A stretch of 37,997 nt of DNA from UBA9732 sp963606545 (GTDB lineage: Bacteria; Spirochaetota; Spirochaetia; Sphaerochaetales; Sphaerochaetaceae). The position numbers were made by a program, and so were the translations under genes. The notes below the pieces were generated by a model, which ran no database searches, was not told the DNA's origin, and worked only from the letters and a program-made list of their open reading frames with translations. Shown here piece after piece: positions 24,689-32,048 of the stretch (positions are counted from its first letter, which is position 1; every line of letters begins with the position of its first letter). The stretch spans positions 1 through 37,997 of the forward strand of contig CAVCYP010000013.1 in NCBI GenBank assembly GCA_963606545.1, read 5' to 3'.

Positions 24689-26143
24689 TTACTCGTGAAC
24701 TATTGGATTTTTGGCAGCCATGACCTCATCAACTCTACCAATAACAGTGGTCTGTGGAGCAGCCTGAAGTTTTTCAGGAGCCTGGTAGGCAAGATTATGA
24801 AGTTCAAGCATTGCATCACAGAAAGCATCCAAAGTTTCCTTTCCTTCACTCTCCGTTGGCTCAATCATTAGAGCTTCATGGACAATCATTGGGAAGTACA
24901 TTGTTGGTGGATGATAGCCTCTATCCAAAAGTCCCTTTGCAACATCAATTGCCGTTACTCCGGTTTCTTCCTTAAGCTTTGAAAGGCTCATGACAAACTC
25001 GTGCATGCAATGCTTCCCATAAGGAACTGGGTAGGCTTCCTTTAATCTAGCTAAGATGTAATTAGCATTAAGAACAGCATTTTCTCCACATTCTCTAAGC
25101 CCTGTTTTTCCCATTGAAAGAATAAAAGCGTAGGCTTTTAAAAACACAAGGAAATTGCCCCAGAAGGTACTAACTTTACCAACTGAACATTCGCTATCCC
25201 AATTAAAGCCATAGGTTCCATCCTCTTTTTTAACAACATTTGGACTTGGAATAAATGGAACAAGATTCTTTTTAACAAGCACAGGACCACTACCGGGGCC
25301 ACCACCACCATGTGGGGTAGCAAAGGTTTTATGAAGGTTCAAATGAACCACATCAAAGCCCATGTCACCAGGTCTAGCCTTACCCAAAATTGCATTGAGG
25401 TTTGCACCATCATAATAAAGAAGTCCACCGGCCTGATGAACCAGAGAAGCAATTTCAAGAATATCCTGCTCAAAAAGTCCAAGAGTGCTTGGATTTGTCA
25501 GCATGATACCAGCTACATCTGGACCAAGTTTTGACTTAAGGTCTTCAAGATCAACAAGCCCACGTTTGTCTGCAAGCACCTGCACCACTTCAAAACCGTT
25601 GACGGCTGCACTTGCCGGGTTTGTTCCGTGAGCAGACTCTGGAACCAAAATCTTAGTCCTTGCAAAATCTTGCTTGTGAAGGAAATAATTTCTAATAATT
25701 TTAAGACCCGTGTACTCACCATGAGCCCCTGCACAGGGTTGTAAAGTTCCCCAGTCCATACCTGTAATGGCACTTAACTTTCCAAGAAGGTCGTACATTA
25801 CTTCAAGACAACCTTGAATAGTTGATACGGCCTGAAGCGGATGAACAGAGGTAAAGCCCTCCAACGAAGCCACCACTTCATTTATCTTTGGATTGTATTT
25901 CATAGTACAAGAGCCAAGAGGATAAAAGCCATTATCTACACCAAAGGCCATTGTAGAAAGCTTTGTGTAATGTCTAACCACATCCAGTTCAGAGACCTGA
26001 GGAAGTTTAGCAGGCTCAACCCGTCTTAGATTTTCTGGAAGTTCTTTTGAAAATCCCAAACCTGAAGTTGGAACGTCTAATTTTGGAAGTCTGAAAGAAG
26101 TTCTGCCTTCTTTGGAAATTGCAAAAATGGTAGGCACGCTCAT
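24689..26143 (-). CDS. gcvPB: Glycine dehydrogenase (decarboxylating) subunit 2
   Basis: A 484-aa C-terminal half of the P-protein of the glycine cleavage system. It contains the PLP lysine in NLHKTFATPHGGGGPG near residue 273 and the flexible Gly-rich loop. With GcvPA it decarboxylates glycine and loads the aminomethyl group on GcvH. The split P-protein is typical of Firmicutes and spirochaetes. The start ATG overlaps the gcvPA stop (ATGA, 26140-26143), and AAGGAGG lies upstream. The next gene, a hydantoinase, starts 17 nt later. Confidence 0.96.
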   Translation of the reverse strand: MSVPTIFAISKEGRTSFRLPKLDVPTSGLGFSKELPENLRRVEPAKLPQVSELDVVRHYTKLSTMAFGVDNGFYPLGSCTMKYNPKINEVVASLEGFTSVHPLQAVSTIQGCLEVMYDLLGKLSAITGMDWGTLQPCAGAHGEYTGLKIIRNYFLHKQDFARTKILVPESAHGTNPASAAVNGFEVVQVLADKRGLVDLEDLKSKLGPDVAGIMLTNPSTLGLFEQDILEIASLVHQAGGLLYYDGANLNAILGKARPGDMGFDVVHLNLHKTFATPHGGGGPGSGPVLVKKNLVPFIPSPNVVKKEDGTYGFNWDSECSVGKVSTFWGNFLVFLKAYAFILSMGKTGLRECGENAVLNANYILARLKEAYPVPYGKHCMHEFVMSLSKLKEETGVTAIDVAKGLLDRGYHPPTMYFPMIVHEALMIEPTESEGKETLDAFCDAMLELHNLAYQAPEKLQAAPQTTVIGRVDEVMAAKNPIVHE

Positions 26144-27492
26144 TTCATGAACCTCCTTGCTATTTCAACGTAGTTGTCCATTTCCTGTTTTGTGCGCTTT
26201 TCAGTAACAGCAACCACAAGAAGGCCAGAATCTTTTGCGTCTCTTGTGATTTCTGAAAGCTTAACGCCAGCAAAAATACCTTCTTCAAGGAGAGCTTTTA
26301 CAAAGCCATCAACCTTAGTAGCCTCCTCAAATTTCAAAGCAAACTCACACCAGAAAGGTTTATCAAAAGCAAGGGAAATACCCTCAAGTTTTGAAAGTTC
26401 ACTGGCTAGATAATGGCTCTTTGCATAGCAGTAATCTGCAACATCCTTTAACCCCTGAGTTCCAAGAATTGAAAGATGTACAGCACTAGTTAGGGCCATG
26501 AGAGCTTCATTTGAACATATGTTACTTGTAGCTCTTTCTCGTTTAATGTGCTGTTCTCTAGCCTGAAGCGTTAGAACATAACAAGTATCACCATGAGAAT
26601 CCAAAGTTCTTCCTACAATTCTACCCGGAATTTTTCTCATCAGACTTTGCTTTGCTGCCATATAGCCACAGTACGGACCACCAAAGCCCATAGGGATTCC
26701 AAGGACCTGTGTATCTCCAATTGCAACATCTGCACCCCACTCTGCTTGGCTCTTCTGAAGGGCCAAACTAAGTGGATCAGAGGAGATTGCTAAAAGAGCA
26801 CCAGCTTCATGAACAATGTCCGCTAAACCAGTATAATCCTCAATAATTCCATACTTGTTTGGAGATTGGGCTATCATTATTGCCGTAGAGGAATTCAAAA
26901 CTTCTTTAACCTTCAAGAGGTCCAAAGCCCCATTTTTCTCTTCTACAACATGAACAACATGACCTCTGCCTTTTGCCCAAGTTTTGATACAAGAGATTGC
27001 AAACGGATGCATTGTTGAAGAAACTACAATTTCATTGCTCTTTCTTCTGTTGGCAATTCCAAGGGCGGCAGCCTCAGCTGCTGCACTGGCTCCATCATAC
27101 AAAGAAGCATTAGAGACATCCATTCCCGTTAGGGAACATATCATGCTCTGATACTCAAAGATACTCTGCAAGACCCCTTGAGAGATTTCCGGCTGATACG
27201 GAGTATAGGCGGTGACAAAAGAAGGAAGCGCACTTATTGCCTGTACGGCAGCAGGGATAATGTGGTCGTAGCAACCTTCACCTAAGAAAGAGACCCCGCT
27301 GAGGTTCTTGTTGGCCAGGGCTTTGATGTGCTGAAGGACCTCATATTCGCTCAAGCCTTCAGAGATAGGAACAGAGTCCTGAAGTCTTACCGACTGAGGA
27401 ATATCTTTAAAGAGGTCATCTACAGATTCAACACCTATGGCCTTGAGCATTAAAGCTCTGTCTGCATTGGTATTGGAAATGTATGGATTCAT
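26140..27492 (-). CDS. gcvPA: Glycine dehydrogenase (decarboxylating) subunit 1
   Basis: A 450-aa N-terminal half of the P-protein, the partner of GcvPB. Motifs seen include MSFGGPYCGY-like GFGGPYCGYMAA near 270, PYQPEISQG near 102 and the YDGASA segment near 134, all typical. The ATG at 27490-27492 is chosen over an adjacent in-frame TTG, because it follows GGAG by 6 nt and its first base overlaps the gcvH stop (TGATG). It overlaps gcvPB by 4 nt. Confidence 0.96.
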   Translation of the reverse strand: MNPYISNTNADRALMLKAIGVESVDDLFKDIPQSVRLQDSVPISEGLSEYEVLQHIKALANKNLSGVSFLGEGCYDHIIPAAVQAISALPSFVTAYTPYQPEISQGVLQSIFEYQSMICSLTGMDVSNASLYDGASAAAEAAALGIANRRKSNEIVVSSTMHPFAISCIKTWAKGRGHVVHVVEEKNGALDLLKVKEVLNSSTAIMIAQSPNKYGIIEDYTGLADIVHEAGALLAISSDPLSLALQKSQAEWGADVAIGDTQVLGIPMGFGGPYCGYMAAKQSLMRKIPGRIVGRTLDSHGDTCYVLTLQAREQHIKRERATSNICSNEALMALTSAVHLSILGTQGLKDVADYCYAKSHYLASELSKLEGISLAFDKPFWCEFALKFEEATKVDGFVKALLEEGIFAGVKLSEITRDAKDSGLLVVAVTEKRTKQEMDNYVEIARRFMK

Positions 27493-27872
27493 CAATTCTC
27501 CTCTTCAAGGAACTTTTCGTAGGCTGCTGCATCAAGAAGGTCGTCAGCAAGAACTGCATCCTTCATCTTATAGATATAAGCAGTATAGGGGTCTTCATTA
27601 ACCAGCTCAGGACTTCCGTCAAGTTCTTCATTGACCTCACAAATTTCACCAGAAGCTGGAGACATAATTGGGCTTGCAGCTTTTACTGACTCAATATTTG
27701 AAACTTCTTCTCCGGCTTCAAAGCTATCGCCAAGTTCTGGAAGTTCAACATAGACAATCTCACCAAGTGCGTCCTGTGCATGGTCAGTAATACCAACGGT
27801 TGCAATTCCGTCTTCTATTTTGACCCATTCATGGTCCTTACTATACAATCTGTCTTCAAGAATCTTGCTCAT
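27492..27872 (-). CDS. gcvH: Glycine cleavage system H protein
   Basis: A 126-aa lipoyl carrier that shuttles the aminomethyl group between the P, T and L proteins. The lipoyl lysine is in the ESVKAASP segment near residue 62, flanked by GE-type turns and a C-terminal helix ending in acidic residues. The length is typical. The ATG at 27870-27872 is chosen because AAGGGAG lies 7 nt upstream; farther in-frame codons add a run of Lys/Asn unlike the family. The gene is between glyA and gcvPA; no gcvT is in the cluster. Confidence 0.96.
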   Translation of the reverse strand: MSKILEDRLYSKDHEWVKIEDGIATVGITDHAQDALGEIVYVELPELGDSFEAGEEVSNIESVKAASPIMSPASGEICEVNEELDGSPELVNEDPYTAYIYKMKDAVLADDLLDAAAYEKFLEEEN

Positions 27873-27909
27873 TTCACATCTCCCTTTTTTAATATTTTTC
27901 AAGCAATTT

Positions 27910-29427
27910 TCAATTACAAAAGTTTTCTTCTAGAAAATTCAAATCCAGCTCTGGATAGAGCACAAATTTAGACAAAAGTGCATGTACCCGTTCAATAGCT
28001 TGGGCCTTTGCAGCTTTGTCCGTTACCGCTTTTGCCTTGCTCAAGGTTCCAGCCTTTGGTCCCTTAGAAATTACGGCAGGCTTTGTATTCTTAAGCACAA
28101 GTGTGATGATGGAGGCAATCTCCTTCATCTCCTGTGGACCCATACCCAAGGTTGTTACTGCAGGGGTTCCAATTCTTAGCCCACTTGTATACCACGGGCC
28201 ATTTGGATCAAACGGCAAAGCATTACGGTTAAGAGTAATTCCGCAATCAATTAAAGCACTTTCAGCTTGTCTACCATTTATTCCAAAGTCGGCAACATTA
28301 ACCAGCATAAGATGGTTATCTGTTCCACCTGTTTGCAGGGTAATTCCTTCATCTATAAAGGCTTGTGCCAAAGCCTTAGCATTTTCTACAATTTTACTAG
28401 CATAGTCCTTAAAGGCAGGCTGCATAGCCTCCGTTAAAGCCACTGCCTTAGCAGCCATAACATGAGGAAGCGGACCACCAATTACAAGTGGACAACCTTG
28501 GTCAACGGACTCTGCAAATTGTTCTTTACACAAAATCATTCCACCTCGTGGCCCTCTGAGAGTCTTATGGGTGGTGGTGGTGACTACGTCAGCCCATTTG
28601 ACAGGGTCGTAATCGCCTTCAAATACCTTTCCCGCTACAAGGCCAGCAAAGTGGGCCATGTCGCACATAAGGACAGCGTTGCAACTGTCGGCTATCTGAC
28701 GCATACGTCGGAAATTAATCTTTCTTGGGTAAGCGCTGTAGCCGGCAAGGAGGATAAGGGGCTTGATTTCCTTGGCAAGCTTTTCAATTGCATCGTAATC
28801 CAAAAGCCCCGTCTTCTCGTCCACGGCATACGAGTACGCATCAAACATCTGAGCCGATACATTCAGCCTATAGCCATGAGTTAGATGGCCACCGCTGTAG
28901 TAATCAAGTCCCAAAAGGCGCTGATTGCCCGTTTTTTTGCGAAGCTCCTCCCACTGCTCTCTAGTTAAAGCTGCAGGATTCGTCACGCCCAACTCTTCAA
29001 GCGCAGGCACTTCAACCTTGGCGTTCAAAATAGCCCAGTAGGCACAAAGGTTAGCATCTGCACCACTGTGAGGCTGAACATAGGCATGCTCTGCGCCAAA
29101 AAGTTCACACGCCGTCTTGCAAGCGTAATCCTCAATGGCATCTACGTTATCACAACCGGCGTAATATCTATGATAGGCAAAGCCCTCTGCGTACTTATCG
29201 GTCAGAAGATTGCCCATGGCAAGATGGGTAGCTGGGCTACTGTAATTCTCGCTTGCAATGAGCTTGAGATGGCTTCTTTGATTGCCAATCTCGCCTACAA
29301 TTCTGCTAGCTACCAGCGGGCTAACCTTGCTTATAGTCTCCAACTGAGAGATATACGCCACCATAACCTCGTTAAAGTCAGCCGGATGCTCACTCAGATA
29401 TCTCTTCAAAACCGATTCTTTTGCCAT
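27910..29427 (-). CDS. glyA: Serine hydroxymethyltransferase, long spirochaete-type
   Basis: A 505-aa PLP enzyme converting serine and tetrahydrofolate to glycine and methylene-tetrahydrofolate. The PLP lysine lies in TTTTHKTLRGPRGG near residue 285. The protein is about 80 residues longer than the usual 415-430. The extra lies in an N-terminal extension and an insertion of about 45 residues around 130-180, after the HSGADAN segment, which contains TREQWEELRKKTG. I recall similar length in Treponema enzymes. The ATG at 29425-29427 follows AAGGATAGG, and a 43-aa small ORF ends 11 nt upstream. It precedes gcvH by about 37 nt. Confidence 0.95.
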   Translation of the reverse strand: MAKESVLKRYLSEHPADFNEVMVAYISQLETISKVSPLVASRIVGEIGNQRSHLKLIASENYSSPATHLAMGNLLTDKYAEGFAYHRYYAGCDNVDAIEDYACKTACELFGAEHAYVQPHSGADANLCAYWAILNAKVEVPALEELGVTNPAALTREQWEELRKKTGNQRLLGLDYYSGGHLTHGYRLNVSAQMFDAYSYAVDEKTGLLDYDAIEKLAKEIKPLILLAGYSAYPRKINFRRMRQIADSCNAVLMCDMAHFAGLVAGKVFEGDYDPVKWADVVTTTTHKTLRGPRGGMILCKEQFAESVDQGCPLVIGGPLPHVMAAKAVALTEAMQPAFKDYASKIVENAKALAQAFIDEGITLQTGGTDNHLMLVNVADFGINGRQAESALIDCGITLNRNALPFDPNGPWYTSGLRIGTPAVTTLGMGPQEMKEIASIITLVLKNTKPAVISKGPKAGTLSKAKAVTDKAAKAQAIERVHALLSKFVLYPELDLNFLEENFCN

Positions 29428-29438
29428 GTTTCCTATCC

Positions 29439-29570
29439 TTATCTATCCTTGTCTTTCTTGCGAGAAATAACCTCTGGAGCAATGTAAGCTGGCTGCTGAG
29501 CAAGCTTTTCCTTTCCTGACTTCTCTGACTTTCTTCCTTTACTTTCTTTTCTGATTTCACCTCTAGCCAT
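29439..29570 (-). CDS. Small basic protein, 43 aa, leading the glyA-gcv operon
   Basis: An ORF of 43 codons on the minus strand. The protein starts MARGEIRKESKGRK, is rich in Lys, Arg, Glu and Ser, and continues QQPAYIAPEV before a basic end (RKKDKDR). GGAGG sits 6 nt before its ATG at 29568-29570, it lies 45 nt after a good promoter, and its stop is 11 nt before glyA within that gene's ribosome site, so translational coupling is likely. No family is recognised. The strong Shine-Dalgarno and position support a real gene; it could also act mainly as a leader peptide that controls glyA. Confidence 0.65.
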   Translation of the reverse strand: MARGEIRKESKGRKSEKSGKEKLAQQPAYIAPEVISRKKDKDR

Positions 29571-29614
29571 AGAAAACCTCCATCAAATAAAAATGCCATT
29601 CAGATGGCCCTCTA

Positions 29615-29644
29615 ATGATACAACCTATCAACTAAGCGCGTCAA
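29615..29644 (-). promoter_or_regulatory. Promoter of the small ORF-glyA-gcv operon
   Basis: On the minus strand TTGACG (29644-29639) and TATCAT (29620-29615), 18 nt apart, each match the sigma70 consensus at 5 of 6. Its -35 lies back to back, 8 bp away, from the -35 TTGACA (29653-29658) facing infA. GCCAT/ATGGC (29595-29599/29604-29608) makes a small leader hairpin just after it. Confidence 0.55.
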
Positions 29645-29652
29645 ACAATATA

Positions 29653-29682
29653 TTGACAACCAAAAAAGTTTTGAGTTAACTT
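29653..29682 (+). promoter_or_regulatory. Candidate infA promoter
   Basis: TTGACA at 29653-29658 is a perfect -35. The -10 is poor; TTAACT at 29676-29681 has the right 17-nt spacing but only 3 of 6 matches. Confidence 0.35.
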
Positions 29683-29697
29683 ATTAAGGCTTTGAAA

Positions 29698-29713
29698 AGA
29701 GGTTTAAACCTCT
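29698..29713. promoter_or_regulatory. 16-bp perfect palindrome in the infA leader
   Basis: AGAGGTTTAAACCTCT equals its own complement. It lies about 15-20 bp after the infA -10 region and 17 bp before the ribosome site, so it could be a protein-binding operator or a small RNA hairpin (six pairs, UUAA loop). Confidence 0.6.
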
Positions 29714-29739
29714 ACACTGCAATAGTTTTTGGAGGAATG

Positions 29740-29958
29740 ATGGCTAAAGAAGAGGCGATTGAAGTTGAAGGTCTTGTCAAGGAGGCGCTTCCAAACGTGA
29801 TGTTCCGTGTGGAACTCAAAAATCAGCACGTAATTCTTGCGCACATGTCAGGTAGAATGAGACAAAACCATATCAAAATCGTCCCTGGTGACAAAGTTAA
29901 GGTTGAAATGTCTCCTTATGACCTAACAAAGGGCCGCATCATCTACCGCGAAAAGTAA
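29740..29958 (+). CDS. infA: Translation initiation factor IF-1
   Basis: A 72-aa OB-fold protein that blocks the ribosomal A site during initiation. MAKEEAIEVEG opens it, and the family core AHMSGRMRQNHIKIVPGD and the ending Y-D-L-T-K-G-R-I are intact. The ATG at 29740-29742 is chosen, giving the exact family length. A second ATG immediately upstream and an earlier codon would extend it; GGAGG is spaced 5 nt from the chosen start. It is divergent from the glyA operon and convergent with an exonuclease gene. Confidence 0.97.
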   Translation: MAKEEAIEVEGLVKEALPNVMFRVELKNQHVILAHMSGRMRQNHIKIVPGDKVKVEMSPYDLTKGRIIYREK

Positions 29959-29979
29959 GCTTTTACTCGTAGTTCGTGC

Positions 29980-30549
29980 TTAAGACAATTTTTTTAGCTC
30001 TATACCACGCACAATCAAGAACTTTCTCAAGTCCTGTAGTTCGTATAATCTACCGTTGCACGCTCTAATAAACACCTTCCCACAGTTAATTGCATCATCT
30101 AGGGCATTGTGGGCATTATATTCAAGCCCAAAATGCTCGCTCAAAGAAGTCAGCGCATGACTCTTAAACTGAGGCCAAACCTTTCTTGCAATTCTCAGAG
30201 AACACAGATAACTGATGTCCGGAATCTCAATCTCAAAGTACCTGAGCAAACTTGCCAACACATTCATGTCAAACTGAGCATTATGAGCCACAAGAAAATC
30301 GTCACCAATAAAGTACTCAATCTCCGGCCAAATATAGGCAAAATCAGGCGCATCCTTCACATCTCTGGGCCTGATTCCGTGAATATCGATATTCCGGCCA
30401 TAGAAATAGTCAAAGCCCCTTGGCGGCTTAATGAGAGAATAGAACGTATCAATAACCTGCCCACTTTCATCAAACCTAGCAAGCCCAACCGAGCACGCAC
30501 TCAAAGGCGATTGATTTGCAGTCTCAAAATCTATAGTGACAAAATTCAT
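29980..30549 (-). CDS. DEDDh 3'-5' exonuclease, DnaQ-like
   Basis: A 189-aa single-domain exonuclease of the DnaQ/PolC-exo type. Exo I is TIDFETAN (Asp, Glu), exo II is AHNAQFDM and exo III is HNALDDA, the H-x-x-x-x-D of DEDDh. It lacks polymerase-binding or helicase domains and might serve in repair or nucleotide trimming. The ATG at 30547-30549 is chosen with GGGA 6 nt upstream. An in-frame GTG four codons earlier directly follows the stop of the upstream desulfidase gene and would change the N-terminus only by MGLV. Confidence 0.85.
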   Translation of the reverse strand: MNFVTIDFETANQSPLSACSVGLARFDESGQVIDTFYSLIKPPRGFDYFYGRNIDIHGIRPRDVKDAPDFAYIWPEIEYFIGDDFLVAHNAQFDMNVLASLLRYFEIEIPDISYLCSLRIARKVWPQFKSHALTSLSEHFGLEYNAHNALDDAINCGKVFIRACNGRLYELQDLRKFLIVRGIELKKLS

Positions 30550-30561
30550 AACCAGTCCCAC

Positions 30562-31872
30562 TTAGCAATGTTTGTCCAGCATTATAGACATAATAGTCTT
30601 GTCTGTCTGCTCCATGCCCTCGCAACTTATTCTTGAAAGATGCACCATACTTTCCAGCGAATCACTACCCACAATCCCACTTTCTGCACCCGGAGCAAAG
30701 CCCTTCAACGCCAGCTTAACACTCAAAGCCGATGCCTGTAGGCAGGAATAAATCTTTAAAGCACAGGTATTCTTTGCACCATCGCAAATAATACCTGTAA
30801 GATTTCCAACCATGGTATTCACCGCTCTATCCATAGCGCTTCTATCCCCATCCAGAAGATAAACATAGGCACAAGCCGTTCCAATGGAGGCAGTGAAAGC
30901 CCCACAGAGAGCAGACAGTCTGTTCTTTCTTGCAGTTAGAGCAAGACCAACCAGCTGACTAACACATACAGCTCTAATTATCTTTTCTTGTGTTGCTTGT
31001 AGATATTTACCAACAATATAAACTGGAACCGTTACAGTTAAACCTTGATTGCCACTTCCGCTGTTTATAACAACTGGCATTGAGCAGCCACTCATTCTTG
31101 CATCACTTCCAGCAGAAGCATAACTTGCAGCAACATCAAAGGCATCAGCAAGAGATCTTGGACTCTCCTTTTCAAGTTCTGCTGTAGCCAATGTAGTTTT
31201 TCCAACCTGAAGGCCATATTCACCTTTAATAGCCTCTTTTGCAATATTCATGTTAATTTTTATGGCATCTTCAATAAATAGGACATCATTGAATTCTACC
31301 TCGTTTGCAAAAGCAATAATATCATCCAGCTTTAAAGCCTTTAAAAAATCTCTATTACTATCTTTCTCTTCTGCGTTCTTTTGGGCTGTTTCTGGCTCTA
31401 AAGGAAGATCTATAAGAACCTTTTTGTCCTTCTCTAGATGAGAAAATCTATCATGTTCACCAGAGACTGTAGCCACAGCTTCATGCTCATTTCCTTGAAC
31501 TTTTACGCTAACATAAAGAGGCGGAACTTTATCAACCAGAACCAACTCTGCAGCAATATTACTTGCCTCAACTTTCTGTTTGTCTGTGATTTCCGACAAA
31601 ATACTCAGACTCTTTTTTGTATCTCCACCGCAAATACCAAGAGCAACTGCTGCTAAAATTCCCTTTAATTCACAATTAGGAAGCCCTACTCCCATTGCAT
31701 TTTTAACCATATCTCTAGAGGCATAAACGGTTGCTTTTTCAACTTTTTCTTCAAGCAGTTCCCTTGCCTTAGCACCGGCTAAAGCACTTGCCGCAGGCTC
31801 TGTACAGCCCATAGCAGGAACCATCTCCTTTTTCAGTAAATCTATCAATGCATATATCTTAGAGCTTTCCAT
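30562..31872 (-). CDS. L-cysteine desulfidase/L-serine dehydratase-like protein (UPF0597)
   Basis: A 436-aa member of the UPF0597/CyuA family. It shows MGCTEPAA with Cys23 near the N-terminus, SGCSMPVV near residue 270 with a Gly-Ser-Gly-Asn-Gln run after it, and CDGAKNTC in the C-terminal third; these cysteines fit ligands of the family's 4Fe-4S cluster. E. coli CyuA degrades L-cysteine to pyruvate, sulfide and ammonia, an oxygen-sensitive reaction. The length is exactly that of the family (about 430-440). AGAGG precedes the ATG. Upstream lies an unusual intergenic segment with a palindrome and a terminator. Confidence 0.85.
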   Translation of the reverse strand: MESSKIYALIDLLKKEMVPAMGCTEPAASALAGAKARELLEEKVEKATVYASRDMVKNAMGVGLPNCELKGILAAVALGICGGDTKKSLSILSEITDKQKVEASNIAAELVLVDKVPPLYVSVKVQGNEHEAVATVSGEHDRFSHLEKDKKVLIDLPLEPETAQKNAEEKDSNRDFLKALKLDDIIAFANEVEFNDVLFIEDAIKINMNIAKEAIKGEYGLQVGKTTLATAELEKESPRSLADAFDVAASYASAGSDARMSGCSMPVVINSGSGNQGLTVTVPVYIVGKYLQATQEKIIRAVCVSQLVGLALTARKNRLSALCGAFTASIGTACAYVYLLDGDRSAMDRAVNTMVGNLTGIICDGAKNTCALKIYSCLQASALSVKLALKGFAPGAESGIVGSDSLESMVHLSRISCEGMEQTDKTIMSIMLDKHC

Positions 31873-31879
31873 AACTGAC

Positions 31880-32036
31880 CTCTATATAATATAAGATCTT
31901 TCGAAGAAATTCGCGTTGTAGACAAGAACATAAGCAAGGGACAGTGCTACCGTGCACGGCCCAAGCGCAATGACGCAGTATACGACGCAAAGTTCAAGAA
32001 AAAAGGCAGGGTTTTTACCCCTGCCTTTTTATTCTA
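31880..32036. other. GC-richer intergenic segment with palindrome and open frames
   Basis: The 150 bp upstream of the desulfidase are clearly more GC-rich than the flanks. They hold a perfect TATAAT (31885-31890, plus strand), the 10-bp palindrome CCGTGCACGG (31950-31959) and two GACGCA around GTATAC. The segment is bounded by the terminator at 31999-32030, so it could be a plus-strand small RNA of about 130 nt. It has no stops in one frame on each strand; the minus-strand frame is hydrophobic, as if a membrane helix (VVYCVIALG and ALSLAYVLVY), but has no usable start codon. A gene remnant, a dispersed repeat or a small RNA are all possible. Confidence 0.4.
31999..32030 (-). terminator. Bidirectional intrinsic terminator after the outer-membrane protein gene
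   Basis: AGGCAGGG (32004-32011) pairs with CCCTGCCT (32019-32026), flanked by A on the left and T on the right, so U-runs follow on both strands. It ends the minus-strand lipoprotein/barrel operon and could also end a plus-strand transcript. Confidence 0.9.
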
Positions 32037-32048
32037 GCATTATTTATA

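Noticed and set aside
29571..29690. Glycine riboswitch before the glyA-gcv operon
   Set aside because: The leader from the inferred start to the first gene is only about 40 nt, too short for a glycine aptamer, and no conserved core is seen.
31880..32036. Protein-coding genes in the open frames of this segment
   Set aside because: Neither strand's frame has an ATG, GTG or TTG with a ribosome site, so it is listed as an unexplained segment instead.
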